NCBI GenBank assembly: GCA_036936605.1 | Contig: JAUPFV010000001.1 | Coordinates: 31,257,900 to 31,321,899, forward strand | Reading direction: 5' to 3' | DNA: 64,000 nt | Source of the DNA: Limnanthes douglasii subsp. nivea | Lineage: Eukaryota; Streptophyta; Magnoliopsida; Brassicales; Limnanthaceae | Part shown: in pieces, positions 11,901 through 24,002 of the stretch | Layout of the letters: each line of letters begins with the position of its first letter | Numbering within the stretch: position 1 is the first letter of the stretch | Notes under the pieces: generated by a model | Databases searched by the model: none | Told to the model about the DNA's origin: nothing | The model's input: only the letters and a program-made list of their open reading frames with translations | Program-made: the position numbers and the translations under genes

Positions 11901-14230
11901 GAGATTTTATATTGTGACAAGAGCAACAAATGATGAAAGAAATTCAGTTATTTTAAAATACACTTGGGAATTGTTTCATCTATATTTGTGTCCAAAACCA
12001 AATGGTTGTAAGTGATTAAGTAAAAATAAATTATATATTGATGGTACTATTCGAGCATTCAATGCAAGATTAATATCCAATGATTTTTGATAAAAAAAAG
12101 GAATAAATTATATTTACATATATGTTTAGGTTGTTAGAGAAAAAATACATAAGAATTCTCTTTGCAATTGCATCGGTATACAAACTGAAAGTTCATTAAG
12201 TAGATGTTAATATGACAGTTTTAAATGAAGATTTCAAAAAAGAGATTTATTGAAATTGTTAGGGAAACCAACAATACATGAATAAGATCCGACCCAACCC
12301 TAACATGACTCGCTAGTTCAAATCCTAGACATTTCAGTCAAAGTAGTGACGAACAGTTGGCAAACACTTACTTCAGATGATGTATGAGGTAATCCAAGCT
12401 TCGACTCTTATCTTATTTCAAGAATCAATTTAATAAGAAAGAACATAAAATAAATAAATCACACAACACGACTTAACGTGTTTTTAAGATCGTGAAGAAA
12501 TCATACATCCACGAGTAACAAACATAATTCTTATATAGGAGGTTACAAGAAGACTCTCAAACACTAAATATTCAATTACTCATTTGTAACAAAACTTTCT
12601 TATGAGTTTACAAAGTATTTATGATTATCACAATGCATATTCAAGTATTTATCTTCTACCTCACTACACACTCTAAAAACAGACTTACTGATATTCAATG
12701 TACCATCACTTATCTTTTATCTCGTCTTGCCAGACCTTTACCACACAATATGCTTTTCTTATTTATAGACTTAGCAAAACCTTAATTCTCTAACAGACAC
12801 TCCAGATTAAATCTCATTAATTAACGATTGTAATAATATATTAATCCTTTAAAATAAGAAATGTAATAATATGAAATCTAAATTAATATGAAATATAATT
12901 AATATAAAATACCCAATTAATAGGAGCTATAGTTAATATAAAGTCTAATTAATATAAGAATACCAAAATACGAAACCAAATTAAATAGAAACCTTCCAGC
13001 AAAGTAAAACAGTCCAATCAGATCAAGAACTTAAGCCCAAATCCATCAGATCAATTACAACATTTAAGTGGCATCAATAAATTTTTTCGAACTAGCTCGC
13101 TTCAAACATGTTCAGTTTCAAATAAGTTTGTCACGAACCAATCTGCTTCAGACCAATTTGTTTCGAATCAGCCTGCTCCAGTCTAACTTAATTTTGTCCA
13201 ACACATATGGTTTAGTTTGCTTCAGAAACTCTTGGGTCTTAATAAACTCCTTGTACACCTAGGTCCTATTCAGCATCCGACCACATAGAGAGTCACCAGT
13301 TTTACATGAACTGCTACGATCATATTTCTCAAGCTACAAGAGTTAGTTCCAGTCACCGACACCTAGTTTTAGTGTCATTCAATATTTCCAGCTTTACCTC
13401 TTAGTTCTAGCCTCTAGAACCTACTCTCAGCATCAACATCTAGCTTCAATTTCATGTTACAAAATATTCCACCAACTTATGGCTTCCACACCAAGTTATA
13501 GCTTTGACACCAAGTTACACTCTTTCAGACCAACTCAAATCTTCAACCATGATCTTGCAACCATCACTTTGAGCTTATTCTTAACAAAAAACAACGCAAA
13601 GGTTTTTACTTCTGAAAAATGAATCAAAATTATGTAGGCATATTAGGCCATTATATGATCTAAATCAATCCCCAAAAAATGACATGAAAAGTTTGATCCT
13701 GCCATTATATTCGATGAATTTAGTCACAATATGGTTGACTAGTGCTTATACACTAAGGATCGAGATAATGCAATAGTCATTATGTGTCTTTATATATGAT
13801 TTACTTATATTGAGTATTGACATACAATAAATTATTGAAATGGAAAGGTTTATATTTTTCTACTTTTAAAATGAAGAATGCTGAAGAGGTAGACACTATT
13901 TTGGGAATAACTCTAAGTCAATCCCAAATTAGAAATATACTTAAAATATTAAACATATAAACATACTCATAACAGAATATGAAGTTTAATGATTGATAAA
14001 CCTATTGCTGTAAATATTATTCGCTTTAAAGGAAAACATGACAATCCAAATACATTGCAATAGTCAAGCAAATCTTGGTAGAGAAATAATAGTGAAAGTT
14101 TAGACATATAACTATAAGATATAATAATATTAGATAATTCAATCATAATGAAATTACATCAATCTTTTACATATACTCTAGTAAAAATATGGCAGATATA
14201 TTTATAAATTCGTAAAATTGATATTTATAA
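8951..14230 (+). mobile_element. Decayed Ty1/Copia element interior (copy A)
   Basis: Copia domains occur in the expected order but with many stops and shifts. A Gag zinc knuckle CGKTSHFAHDS starts at 10042. A protease-tail-like FTNGE..NLLYILKMKK lies near 10310-10370. The GAG-pre-integrase motif LWYGKVAHI..INKIIK lies near 10575-10690. Integrase pieces are RNDRG near 10890 and CIFIGY near 11245. RT runs from about 11780 to 12256 (ARL, then RILFAIASVYKLKVH*VDVN) and resumes at 13587 (LYDLNQSPK, then HEKFD). RNase H shows IHCNSQANLGRE near 14055 and SKNMADIF near 14190. A 1330-bp solo LTR splits RT. Confidence 0.75.
12257..13586. repeat. Probable solo LTR inserted in Copia RT (copy A)
   Basis: The 1330-bp block interrupts the Copia RT between the EIY motif and the sequence that resumes as CLLLKNES..LYDLNQSPK. 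Termini are TGTTAGGG and CTTAACA, the TG..CA inverted form of an LTR. A TATA-like CTATAAATAAG lies on the minus strand near 12765, so the LTR may be in minus orientation. The same block has identical length in copy B (43324-44653), so it predates the duplication. I see no convincing target-site duplication and no coding content. Confidence 0.55.
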
Positions 14231-15228
14231 ACATATCGTTAAATATCATAATTTGATATCTTCTAAATAATAAAAACTCAATTTAACTATAGAACATCTA
14301 GACATCCAAATTTCAGTTGGTAATAACAAGTTATTTGTGAATGAAACTAACATATAAAATTGGGTTTCATATGCGACATGTCGTTTCCATTGATGAATAA
14401 GTCTCGATAACTTTTAATATACTTAATCTACATGTTATATGTGCTTCTAAATATAACGAGAACATTGTAAACAAATATACTTATAAAAATCTAGGGATGC
14501 TATCGTCTATCGTGAGAGAATGAGTTCTTTTCAAGTTATGTTTCATGATACATATATATTATACAACCGAAATAGTTCTAAATGAAGTCGAAGACAACCA
14601 ATATGGCAATGTGATTGTATGTATAAGATCGTTAGTTAGGCTAGATGAGACATCGGTTCAAAGTTACGACTACCAGTATTTACGATTTAACTATGTTGTA
14701 TTTATATTAAGGTAAAATTTAAATTGAAATACATTTTAATTTATGTGCATATGCCAATTAAATAAGTGTGGGCTGTGCAAATATAGATTAAAAAAAGTGA
14801 TCATAATTCGAAATGAACCAAAAATTAAATGAACAAACTATGAAGTCTTGAGGTAACTATCAAAGAATAAAATGTCAATAAAGAGTCAACTCGCTAAAAA
14901 CATATGAGTACAAGAATCATAAATACAAAATTACAGGTCTATTATTGCGGTAATAAGATTTCTTGCTACAATAACCCGTAACTTTTAGGTCATAGTCGAG
15001 AAATCGTGTAGCGTGTCGTGACGGATAAATAGTTTCTTTGCGGCAACTATGTAGCGCGCTACGATGATGCTTATAACCATTAAATCAAGATCGCTAAGAG
15101 TTGATTTATCATGGCGGCAATGAACATCTGCATGTTTGGAATAAGGTATTTTTTAAATTTTTTATAAATTTACTCATATACTGTAAATTTAAGGATTAAA
15201 CTGTAAATAATATAAGTTTAGTCCTTAA
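14231..15228. other. AT-rich sequence 3' of the Copia relic, no gene seen
   Basis: Shared with copy B at about 60985-62060. No coding frame or element terminus is convincing. A conserved 3' LTR for the Copia element was looked for here and not found. Confidence 0.5.
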
Positions 15229-15424
15229 ACTATAAATATTGTAAGTTTTAGAGAACATTTGTGACTATGTATTATTGTTAAGGACTAAAGGGCAACTATA
15301 AATATTGTAAGTTTTAGAGAACATTTGTGACTATGTATTATTGTTAAGGACTAAAGGGCAATAGTTTAGTCCTTAAACTATAAATATTGTTAGCTTTAGA
15401 GAACATTTGTGACTATGTATTATT
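15229..15424 (+). repeat. 66-bp tandem repeat, about 2.7 units
   Basis: The unit starting ACTATAAATATTGTAAG occurs at 15229, 15295 and 15377. The first step is 66 bp; the second is 82 bp because of an extra TTTAGTCCTTA-type stretch. Copy B has a single unit near 62062, so the array expanded in copy A after duplication, or contracted in B. Confidence 0.75.
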
Positions 15425-15640
15425 GTCCGGTCCGCATATTCCGCCTATATAAGTAGGGAACACAACCGATCTCAACGCAAGTATGATATTGTCCGCTTTG
15501 GCACCCGAAGGCCCTCACGGCTTTGCATTTGGTCCACTACCAAAATGCCTCACACTAATGGAGATGTATTCTTAACTTATATACTGATCTTTCTTCCCAT
15601 ATTTAACCGGTGTGGGATGTGGGACTTTGGTCGCACCTAA
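15425..15640. repeat. Interspersed plant repeat absent from copy B
   Basis: This block is absent from copy B at the corresponding place. It contains the GATATTGTCCGCTTTGGCACC core and a TGTGGGATGTGGGACTTTGG motif that recur widely as dispersed non-coding repeats in plant DNA, probably derived from a short LTR or MITE. Copy B instead has about 1 kb of unrelated sequence between the same homologous flanks. The family name is not certain. Confidence 0.4.
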
Positions 15641-16389
15641 CACCAACTTCATAAAACTTATGTTAAATTTTATAAATAAAAAATATATGTAAGACCTCCA
15701 TTTAGAATTATATTTGATGAATATGTTATTGTTTTGTGTTATTTTGTTTTATAAATGTTAATTTGAATTTATCATCCATCCATTAGTATATAAATTATTA
15801 TATTTTAAGTTTTAAACCAAATTTTTTTTCTATTTTTTTTATTTTTTTGTAAATATTTATAACAAAGTATTTTAGATTCATAAACTTGTTTTTGTTATTA
15901 AAATTAATAAAAAATACAAAGTTTAAAAATAAAATACAAGCGATAAAAAGATAACCATTATAAACCGTCGGCCGATTTCTTCATACGATGTACCGTCGGT
16001 GTGTAAGGTTGAACATCGACCATGCAAGAAATAAAACCGTCGATGCATTTTCATGCGCACCGCGAGTCTGTTGATTTCTATATCGCCGATGTCATGACTT
16101 CCAGATCGACAATATAGCAGTGAAAACACTCATCGTGCCCAACATTTCTTGGTTAGTGTTTGTCTGCATTTTGATTCTAATTTGTACAGTTTAATAATGT
16201 ATGAGGGAAATTATATAGATCACGTGGTTTTGATTCTTATTTTCACTTATGTAGTTTGATAATGTATGAGAGAAATTACATAGATCAAATAGTAGATGAT
16301 TTAGTTATGGTTTATAGCTATGTGTTTTATCAAATGAAATATTATACGTGGAACGAGTTGTGCCAGTGAGTTAACAAGACTAGGAATGA

Positions 16390-17060
16390 AAACAAATTGA
16401 TTATTATATTAAGGTATCACGATGATGTGAAAACATAAAAAATGATATAACATTCTTTGGATGCGAGAAATTTGTATTGTTCAAAAGACTGGTAGAACCC
16501 AAAAGATTTTTAGAAAAAATAAACCAAATAGAAAAAATATGAATATCATTTCAAGCTTAATGAAAATATCTACATAAATGATTTTTAGAGGTTATATTTG
16601 TGATTCACAACAATCTAATTACCAAATACTTAAAAGGTCATCCGTACGTGGGACATTTTTCTAAGGAAGAATTGATATTTATACAATATTCTACCAACAT
16701 GCGAACTTGTCCTCGAGAAATTTTGAACGAAGTGAAAAAGTTGAAAGATAAAAACGTGTCATTTATGCGAACTATATACAAATTCGACAAAAACAACGGA
16801 TGTTGGAGAAAGTCAATCGATCATAGTTGTAATATTTGTTAGGCGAACTCAAAGGGTTTTATTTTTTTAAATATCATAGATACACTAAAGATCAAAGTTA
16901 TGTAATTATTGATACATTGTTTGTACAACTGGTTAATTTGGATTTGTTACATACAGTTTCAAAAGTGAAAACAATGGATAGAACGTACTACATAATAAAT
17001 TACGAGATGTCGTTTTTCGAGACCATCAGAGCACCCTCTATCAATTTGAATTTTATATAA
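16390..17060 (+). pseudogene. Mutator-like (MULE) transposase relic
   Basis: Pieces correspond to MURA/FAR1-type transposases. They are an N-terminal zinc-binding-like KNDITFFGCEKFVLFKRL (about 16437), then FVIHNNLITKYLKGHPYVG (about 16597-16650) and a helix rich in EILNEVKKLKDKN. The catalytic-domain start follows, with VSKVKTMDRTYYIINYEMSF (about 16960-17020) matching the family pattern VLMDCTYKTNRYKMPL. Here the MDCTYKTN core reads MDRTYYIN-like. Stops and shifts separate these pieces. No terminal inverted repeats were identified. The N-terminal end reappears at the very end of the window in copy B. Confidence 0.65.
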
Positions 17061-18068
17061 TTCTAGTTCTTTTTTGCATTTGAGGGAGTTTGTCCTGTTT
17101 ATATTTTGTCAGTTGTCATACATCTGTCTTCATTTATCTTTTCTGCTAAGGCGTCATTTGACCATGCCAAAGAAACTATACCAACTATGTCGACTAGACT
17201 TCGAAAAGTCATAGGGCTTGGTTATATTGATTTTCCTAGTCAAACTGTTATCGGAGACGTCTCCAATTTGGTTTGTACTTAGTTGTTCATGCCTCGTTAA
17301 AAACCTTTACCGGTCAAAACCTTCATTGAGGATAAAAACTCTATTTTTCCAAAAAAAGAGATTGCGACTAACAAATAGTAGGCTGTTAGGATGTTACCTG
17401 ATTCTTCAGCAAGCTTTGATTTTTTGTTGGATAGGGATGAGTATCCACCTAGTCTTTGGTGAATGATGAAGTGAAGACTATATATATACTTGTTTTATGT
17501 TACAGATCTCGTGGACCTTGTGTTGGAGAATTTACCAAATGTCGTAGGTTAATTTGTATATATGGTAAACATGTCGGCAACATAGTGGTGTTTGTATGAT
17601 AATATGCCTGGTAGCAATTGACGTAATGAATGATTATAATTTATATGAGTGGGCATTTATGTGTTTGTTCAATGTTTATAGTGTCCTAGCATTTCGTATA
17701 CAAAACTGAGCACAGTATGGACCATTGCGTAGCCGGGAAAATGAGAAGTCACCTTCAGCTGATTCATGGAGCAACCCGTTCGACATATTGCATAGCCCAG
17801 TGGGCTTGGAGTAGTTCGCATAATAATACCAATATAAGGTATTGGGCATAATATGGCCCCTCACGTAGCCTCAGTGGGTGTGGCCAATTAGCCCGTTCGT
17901 GTTTTTATTCAGACATTATCTAATCACTGTACAATATGGCATTTATTGCGTAACTCATAGGCGTGGTCAGTGACCCGTTCGCATAGTTGTAAGTTAGGAG
18001 AGAAGTATGCAACAAACACATAAACAATTGAAAACAGGAGATGGAGATGAAGATCACTTTGTGTATAG
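17061..18068. other. No gene seen; three decayed ~95-bp repeat units at about 17700-17990
   Basis: Bases 17061-17690 hold short unrecognised frames, including a CCTCGTTAAAAACCTT motif common in plant dispersed repeats. From 17700 to 17990, three loosely similar units each contain a TATGG..ATTGCGTA / GTAGCC core followed by CCCGTTCG. They read like an old tandem duplication and I assign no function. Confidence 0.4.
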
Positions 18069-18390
18069 CATGAAGATAACTTGGCTTACATCATTTTTAT
18101 CATGGAGATAGAGATCACTAGGCTCATAGCCTTTTTTATCACGAAGATGGAAATTGTTTGGCTTACAAATTTTTTTATCATGGAGAGGTTGGTTTATAGT
18201 CTTTTCTATCATGACGATAGGGATTACTCGGCCTATAGCCTTATCGAGAATGGATATGCTGATTATTCGGCCTATGGTATTTTCGAGCATGGAGATTGAG
18301 ATAATTTGGCCTATAGTATTTTCGAGCATGAAGATGAAGATTATTTGATGTATAGCCTTATATATCATGGAGATGGAGATTATTTTAAAG
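18069..18390. repeat. 39-bp minisatellite, about eight units
   Basis: Units starting CATGGAGAT or CATGAAGAT with GGCCTATAG in the middle begin near 18101, 18140, 18179 (31 bp), 18210, 18249, 18288, 18327 and 18366. Most units are exactly 39 bp, that is 13 codons, so open frames of 60-113 codons exist on both strands. That is a by-product of the period and composition and I do not call it a gene. Confidence 0.85.
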
Positions 18391-19241
18391 ATCATAGTTC
18401 GAGTTATAAAGTAAAGCCATTCACGAGGACTAAAAATTTCTAAAAATTCTGTTTGGAGCGTCTTTTTAGTAATGCATATTTTTAAATAGTTTTTTAAGTT
18501 TTTGTATTTATTTATTAATAATTATTATTTAATTTAAATATATTTACCAATGAAAATAAATAGATTTGTCGTTCTAGTTGATTTTAATGTATAAATTATA
18601 TAAATATATATAAATTCAATAAATACTAGATTGACCAGAGTTATGGTGTTTAAATTATAAAAATAAAAATAAACAGTAAGATAATTTTTTATCATTTTAT
18701 GGAAATAAACTTTAAATTAATATTTAAATTAAGCAGGTAAATTTATAACATATATACATTAACAACCAACAAAATTGACATGCATAATTTGTAACTTAAA
18801 AGCATATAATCATCGTAGGTCAATTAAGCAATCACATGCAAATACTGTATAATTTTTTTTTTACTCGTGATTCGTTACCTCTACGCAGAAAGTGATTGAC
18901 CTTTAAATTGAGAATATCTGGATCAGTTATGCCCGGTTGATACTGTTGGAGCTAAGTTGACTCAATAGACATTTGAAAGTTTCGGTTTTGTAGATCCTCT
19001 TCTCTCATTATTCTGATGGACGATATTTGGTTCGTTCTTTCTTGGGTAGAAGATGAACCTTGATTTAAGCATATCATACTGAAATTATGATCTATAATAA
19101 TGAAAATATCGTCGCGAAAGGAGGGCCTGATTACAATTAGGGTGATAACCCCGCATTTATCCGTTACATGACGTAATAAATGCGGAGTAATATTTTATTA
19201 GTAACATACAACTAATTAATGATAATTATATATAAATCTAT
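18391..19241. other. AT-rich intergenic DNA, nothing recognised
   Basis: Long A/T runs and no sustained frame. A short GC-richer patch at 19050-19190 (ATTTATCCGTTACATGACG, then TAAATGCGG) is not recognised. Confidence 0.5.
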
Positions 19242-19466
19242 TTTTTTTTTTTTTAAGGAGGGAACCCCCAGCCGCTACTCAGAGTGCAATGAGTGCGCAC
19301 AGGGTAAACCCTCAGTCTGACGCGATAGCCTGTAAACCAACGCCAGAAGGTAAACCACACAAGGTGACAGGCTCAGCCGAGAAAGCGTATGTAGAGGGAC
19401 TCGAACTCATGACCTTTTGGTTATAGGAATGCCATACTCAACCAACTCGGCTACCCCCTTGGGAGC
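19242..19466 (-). mobile_element. tRNA-derived SINE (copy 1)
   Basis: On the minus strand it has a tRNA-like head with box A (TAGCCGAGTTGG) and box B (GAGTTCGAGTCCC). An unrelated body follows (TTTCTCGGCTGAGC, then GGTTTACC), ending in a poly-A tract seen as poly-T at 19241-19254. Flanking AAATCTAT at 19234-19241 and 19467-19474 is the target-site duplication. A second member lies at 29161-29378 on the other strand. It is transcribed by RNA polymerase III and mobilised by a LINE. It is not a functional tRNA, because the acceptor-stem partner strand is missing. Confidence 0.85.
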
Positions 19467-19474
19467 AAATCTAT

Positions 19475-22019
19475 ATTTTATGTTTTATAATTATATGGAT
19501 ATTATGTATGTAATATAGTTATCATGTATGATTTTAAACTTATTTGCACCGTATAATTATATATCTTGGATACCCATACTTTTTTTAATATTTTCAGAAA
19601 AAAATTATGTCCTAGATTACATGAACCAAACACATACACTAAAAACACAAACTATTTTTTTTCTTTCAAAATTGATATCACAATCGCTACACTTTTGTGG
19701 TCGATTTCATTTACCCTCATATCTCTCCTTTAAATATTGTAATTTTTTGCATGGTGTTCATCGTCATTGTAAATGAAAACTTTTATATTTTTCAGATTTG
19801 TTTTGTTCAAAAACTCTTAATAAAATATCGTTTATTTTTATTAAGCTCAATCATATTTACAAAATAATTCGATTTTATAATTCATATTCATGGAATCTCC
19901 CGCATGTAGATCTTTTCGGTATTTAGGAATTTTTATTTTCTACCAAACTTTATTTTTGAACTTGTGAATAATTTTTTTTATAATGTTTTCTAGATGAATT
20001 AATTTTGCTATATTAACATATACTTGGAAAGTTCTAAAATACTGATTTTACAAATAAAATTTATTTATGATTATTTGAAGTTAAAAATTTGATATCTTTT
20101 TTAATAATTTTCAAAAATATTGAGACATTACAAATTTTTGGTATTTTATTATTCAACCTTTTACTTGAACTAAAATATATATCAAACTTACAATTATAAT
20201 GTCTTGGTGGTGCATAGATCTAAAATATCTAATCTAAAAATCTTAATTATAGTTTATAACATAAAAACTTAAAAACTTTAACAAAATACCCACAAGAATA
20301 AACATCTATTTCAAAAATTGGATTAAGTCCCAAAATAACAAAAACATAAAATGAGGTAAGTATTACAAGCATCACTTTATCTCCTAATGTTGTTCTTTTG
20401 GAGGGTCTAATATAATATACCTACAATGATTTTTGAGGATTTTCTCCATTCTAATGAGATAATTCTACCTATTGAAATGTCTTCTAAGCCGAATAAAGAT
20501 AATGATTTTGATGATTGTGTTCTAGAATTTTTTTTCACATGACTTACCACATATTCTTTGGTAAATTCCGCCAAAATTTCAGTTCATTGTTGATATGTAA
20601 CGTATACTTGAAATCATACTCTGCACATTAAAGTTAATGACAAGCTTTTTTAAGAGTTAAAGAATGATATGGGACAAAAATCCGTTTTAAGTTTTTTTTT
20701 TTAAATATTTTTATTCTATGTTAATAGAGTTATAGTAGATTTATTTGATATTTATTATACTATACTTACTATCTAAGTTTTTCTTATTATGTTTAATAAT
20801 GAAATAGAGTTATTGGATATTCATTATTCAATGATACTCAAAGATAATTATTAAGATTTACTATTTCAATCTTTAATTATTCATCGGCCTAATGATTTAA
20901 TTATTTGTTTAAGATAATCACAACCAATCTATCTCGATAATTTATATGTATGAGGCATATTATCTAAAAAAATATGATTTTTTTAAACAATCTTAAATTT
21001 GAGTTTGTGATTATAAAAATATATATGAGGTTTTTAGAGAGAAATACTATTTATTCTCTATAAAAACCATAGAGTTTATCTAGTTGTTAATAGCAATCTC
21101 TCTAATCATGCTCAATCTTATATTTTGTGATAGTCGAGGCTCTTATTTTGTTTTAAATCATTTAAACAATATAAGTTGTTTTTATTCCTCTATGGAAAAA
21201 AACCATTTTTCTAGTAAAATATTTTGATTGTCTCGGTTGTTTCATGGTTTATTGTTTATATCCTTTTTTTTTCCAGTTGTGTATGTCCATTAGGGTTATC
21301 GTGATATTAATAAACATATCATGCCCCACAAGGTGTTGCGTTGTGGTCGAGGTCTCAGTAAGGCCAAGCAAAACCTTACCCAATACTTTTTTTGGCTGCC
21401 CACCTGAGCAATCTAAGTCTGAAGTCTTAGTTCATTCTCTCTATTTTTCCATTACGTTGAATCTCCACAATATAATGAGTTTACCAAAAAGTAATAGCAT
21501 TCGCTACGTCCCACGCAGTTAGGATTCTCCTTTGGTGTTATAATTTATGTTTAAATTAACACAGTCTATGAATCATACCATAAGCAATCACTCTTTAGTG
21601 TTTGCTTCAAATTTGGCGAATATGCGCATCCATCTCCAGGTAATTCTTTCTACACTATTTTCGAGTGCTAGGGTGACGTCGTGTAACATTTTAGGATTAC
21701 TTAACTTTTTGTTGGCGAATGTTTGTTACCCTTCCATCAGACCGTCAATACTCTTCCTCAACTCTTGTCGGCGTGAATTTTTCTCCTTATTAGTCTCATT
21801 TTGAGATAATTGTTTGAGGTCTCTTGCATGATCTACAAAACAACATGGTTCTCGTTGTCTTCTGGCTGGATTAGGACTTGAATATTCATTTTCTTTATTG
21901 GACCGCCATCATATTGTTGTTGGTGTTGTTTATGATTATCGTTATATGAATTGAAGAGGGACGTGCTTTATTGGTTCGTCTTTCTCACATGATGTTGGTC
22001 GCACCATCAATGATATTCG
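19475..22019. other. AT-rich intergenic DNA, nothing recognised
   Basis: About 2.5 kb without a convincing coding region. The segment 21240-22019 is somewhat less AT-rich and has open stretches of 80-90 codons, but they show no family motif and no codon structure that I can recognise. It may be an old element relic. Confidence 0.4.
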
Positions 22020-22835
22020 TGGTGTTGTTCAATTAGTGTCATGTTCTATTTGGGGTTTTATAGGTTCTTATGATCCTTCTTTTCTCATTAGTGTCAAAGA
22101 CCAAGTCTCATTTTCCCTTCGTTGTGTGAGTTTAAGTTTTGGGCATTTAAGCTCAATCCAACCTTTTGTCTTCTCGCACTTTGTATTGACCCATCTTCAG
22201 ATTATTTGGCTGCAATTGGTGTCAGTAACTAGAGAGTTTTATTTCGTACAAATTCACTATGGTATTAGTGAACTCAGCCAACAGGTCTTGATGTTTATCA
22301 TTTTGCAACTCATCTTGGTACGTACTATATGTATTGTTCTCTATTTGTTTGTACCTTATATCTTTCATACTTTTGAATTTCTTCTTGGCCAAAGCTATTT
22401 CCTCCATTTTATTTTTTATTTCCTCCATCATTTGAAAAATCCTCCATGATGTTATTTCCTCCATAAAGGAAGTTACAAAATTGCCCTTTTACCCATTTTT
22501 TCTTCATAAAACTATTACCCTAACATACCCATCCAATTTAGTACAACAAAACCCATTCTTCATCCTAGAGAACTACCTTACAAAGAAGAAAACTCATTTT
22601 TCACTTATCACTACCTTACAACAGCTGATTCGAAGATAGAGAAAGGTTGGAGAAAGAAATTCTAGGTTCTTCCCCATTATCAAATTTAGGGTTTGTAGTT
22701 AGATTTTGTTGTTCGATTTCGATTAGGGTTTGAAGTTAGATTTCTATGTTAGATTCGATTAGGGTTTCATTTGGGGTTTGATTTCATTGTTAGAATCGAT
22801 TAGGGTTTGATCTTGGGTTCGCCTCGGGATATCCT

Positions 22836-23040
22836 ACTGTTCTGAATTTTTTTTCCCATTGAGCATGTGATTCCAAGTTCCCTACTCGGATTCACATGCT
22901 TTTTTTTTAAACTGAGCAGCAGCTGATTCCGAGTGGCCCTCTCGGAATCAGTTGCTGCTCGGTTTAAAAAAAATCATGTGATTCCGAGTAGGGCACTCAG
23001 AATCACATGCTCAGTGGGCAAAAAAAAAATTCAGAATAGT
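22836..23040. repeat. 205-bp nested palindrome inside the MULE
   Basis: The whole segment reads nearly the same on both strands, from ACTGTTCTGAA to TTCAGAATAGT. It contains three smaller palindromes built on GATTCCGAG..CTCGGAATC at about 22863-22899, 22916-22963 and 22974-23011. It would form a long hairpin in RNA or a cruciform in DNA. Confidence 0.85.
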
Positions 23041-23340
23041 GTGTGTGATTGATATTGTAGATGGATGGTAGAAAAAAGAAGAACCTTTTAGGTGGTTATA
23101 AAACAGGGATTAGAAGTCTGTACTACGTCTCCGTAAGTGCACCTTTGGTTGAACTATTGAATACGGTAAATGCTAAAAGATCGTTAACACTTGGTAGCAA
23201 ACAGGTTTAGGTGTAGACATGTATACAAATAAATTATGTTGCCTACATTTTTGGTATCTTATTTATCACAGAATTGAAGACGGCAATAGGTTGATTATAT
23301 TTAATAGCGAGCACCATGCTTTTCTTACACTGGTGTTTTA

Positions 23341-23570
23341 CACTTGATTCCGAGAGGGCCACTCGGAATCAAGTGCAATGTCCCAGTAAACAAATTATCA
23401 CATAATCTAACGAGACAGAGGGTTTGCAACTGATTCCGAGTGGCCCTCTCGGAATCAGTTGCACATTTTTTTTTTAAATTACAACTGATTCCGAGTGGCA
23501 CTCTCGGAATCAGATGCACATTTTTTTTTTAAATTACACCTGATTCCTAATTCCCGGCTCGGAAATAGTT
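23341..23570. repeat. Array of short GATTCCGAG..CTCGGAATC palindromes in the MULE
   Basis: Hairpins lie at 23341-23375 (14-bp perfect arms), 23426-23462 and 23483-23516, with a degenerate fourth near 23537-23570. The last three are separated by a repeated poly-T/AAATTACA spacer. They use the same core as the 205-bp palindrome. Confidence 0.8.
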
Positions 23571-24002
23571 TTTTTTCCAGAACTGTAAAAACGGGTTTAG
23601 CTGAAAAAAATAAGTTTCGAAATAGGTATTTTCAAGCTACGAAGTTGTAAAACGTAAAAACAATTTTAAATTACATTGTTTGTCGATTGAGTGCTGTTCT
23701 CCGGCTTTGTTTGGGTTTCTTCATTTTCCATGATTAATCTTCAATAAAATTGAAGTTCTTTGTTTTAGGGTTAATTTTAGAGGTAGAATCATATATCTTG
23801 GATTAAAGTTAGGTTAATGCTGTGTTTTTTCATATAAGACTTTTAATTAGATAAATGGCATCTAGTGATAAATTTGAAATAAAAATAAGGGTAATTTGGT
23901 AAAAGCAAGTCACTAGTGTTTTTGAAAGTTTGAAAGGTGGAGGAAATAAAAAATAACATGGAGGAAATAACTTTGGCCTTTCTTCTTTTGTTGTATTTTA
24001 TA

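Larger units (their letters stand above)
7850..16450 (+). repeat. Copy A of a large direct segmental duplication
   Basis: This block realigns with 27794-64000 once T2, E2, a SINE and a Stowaway MITE are removed from the latter. Shared content in order: PPR-like fragment, Copia LTR, Copia interior, 1330-bp solo LTR at the same site, Copia RNase H, unknown AT-rich DNA and the start of a MULE transposase relic. Copies differ by many substitutions and small indels. Copy B also lacks about 265 bp seen here at roughly 13770-14034, while copy A has an extra tandem expansion and a block at 15425-15640. The homology continues past the window end. Confidence 0.85.
22387..23978. mobile_element. Non-autonomous MULE with 9-bp TSD
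   Basis: Terminal inverted repeats of about 40 bp start GGCCAAAG at the left and end CTTTGGCC at the right, and both contain TATTTCCTCCAT. The element is flanked by the 9-bp duplication TTTCTTCTT at 22378-22386 and 23979-23987. Unit P2 at about 25090-25105 shows the unoccupied site. The 9-bp TSD and long inverted termini fit the Mutator superfamily. Inside, an ATG at about 23061 opens 49 codons (MDGRKKKNLLGGYKTG), possibly the residue of a longer ORF. The rest is dominated by short palindromes. Confidence 0.85.

Noticed and set aside
13068..13262. 64-codon frame conserved in both duplicates (also 44135-44329)
   Set aside because: It lies inside the probable solo LTR, which is highly similar in both copies. 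Conservation reflects shared origin; no motif or upstream signal.
15425..15640. Promoter-like block with TATATAAGTAGG
   Set aside because: It belongs to a dispersed repeat and no coding region follows.
18054..18395. Possible CRISPR-like or protein-coding repeat array
   Set aside because: Units are contiguous and degenerate, without unique spacers, in a plant context. It is a plain 39-bp minisatellite.
22036..22449. 137-codon plus-strand frame with hydrophobic stretches
   Set aside because: It runs across a MULE boundary (22387) and is partly repeated in P2 with different frame breaks, so it is not a gene.
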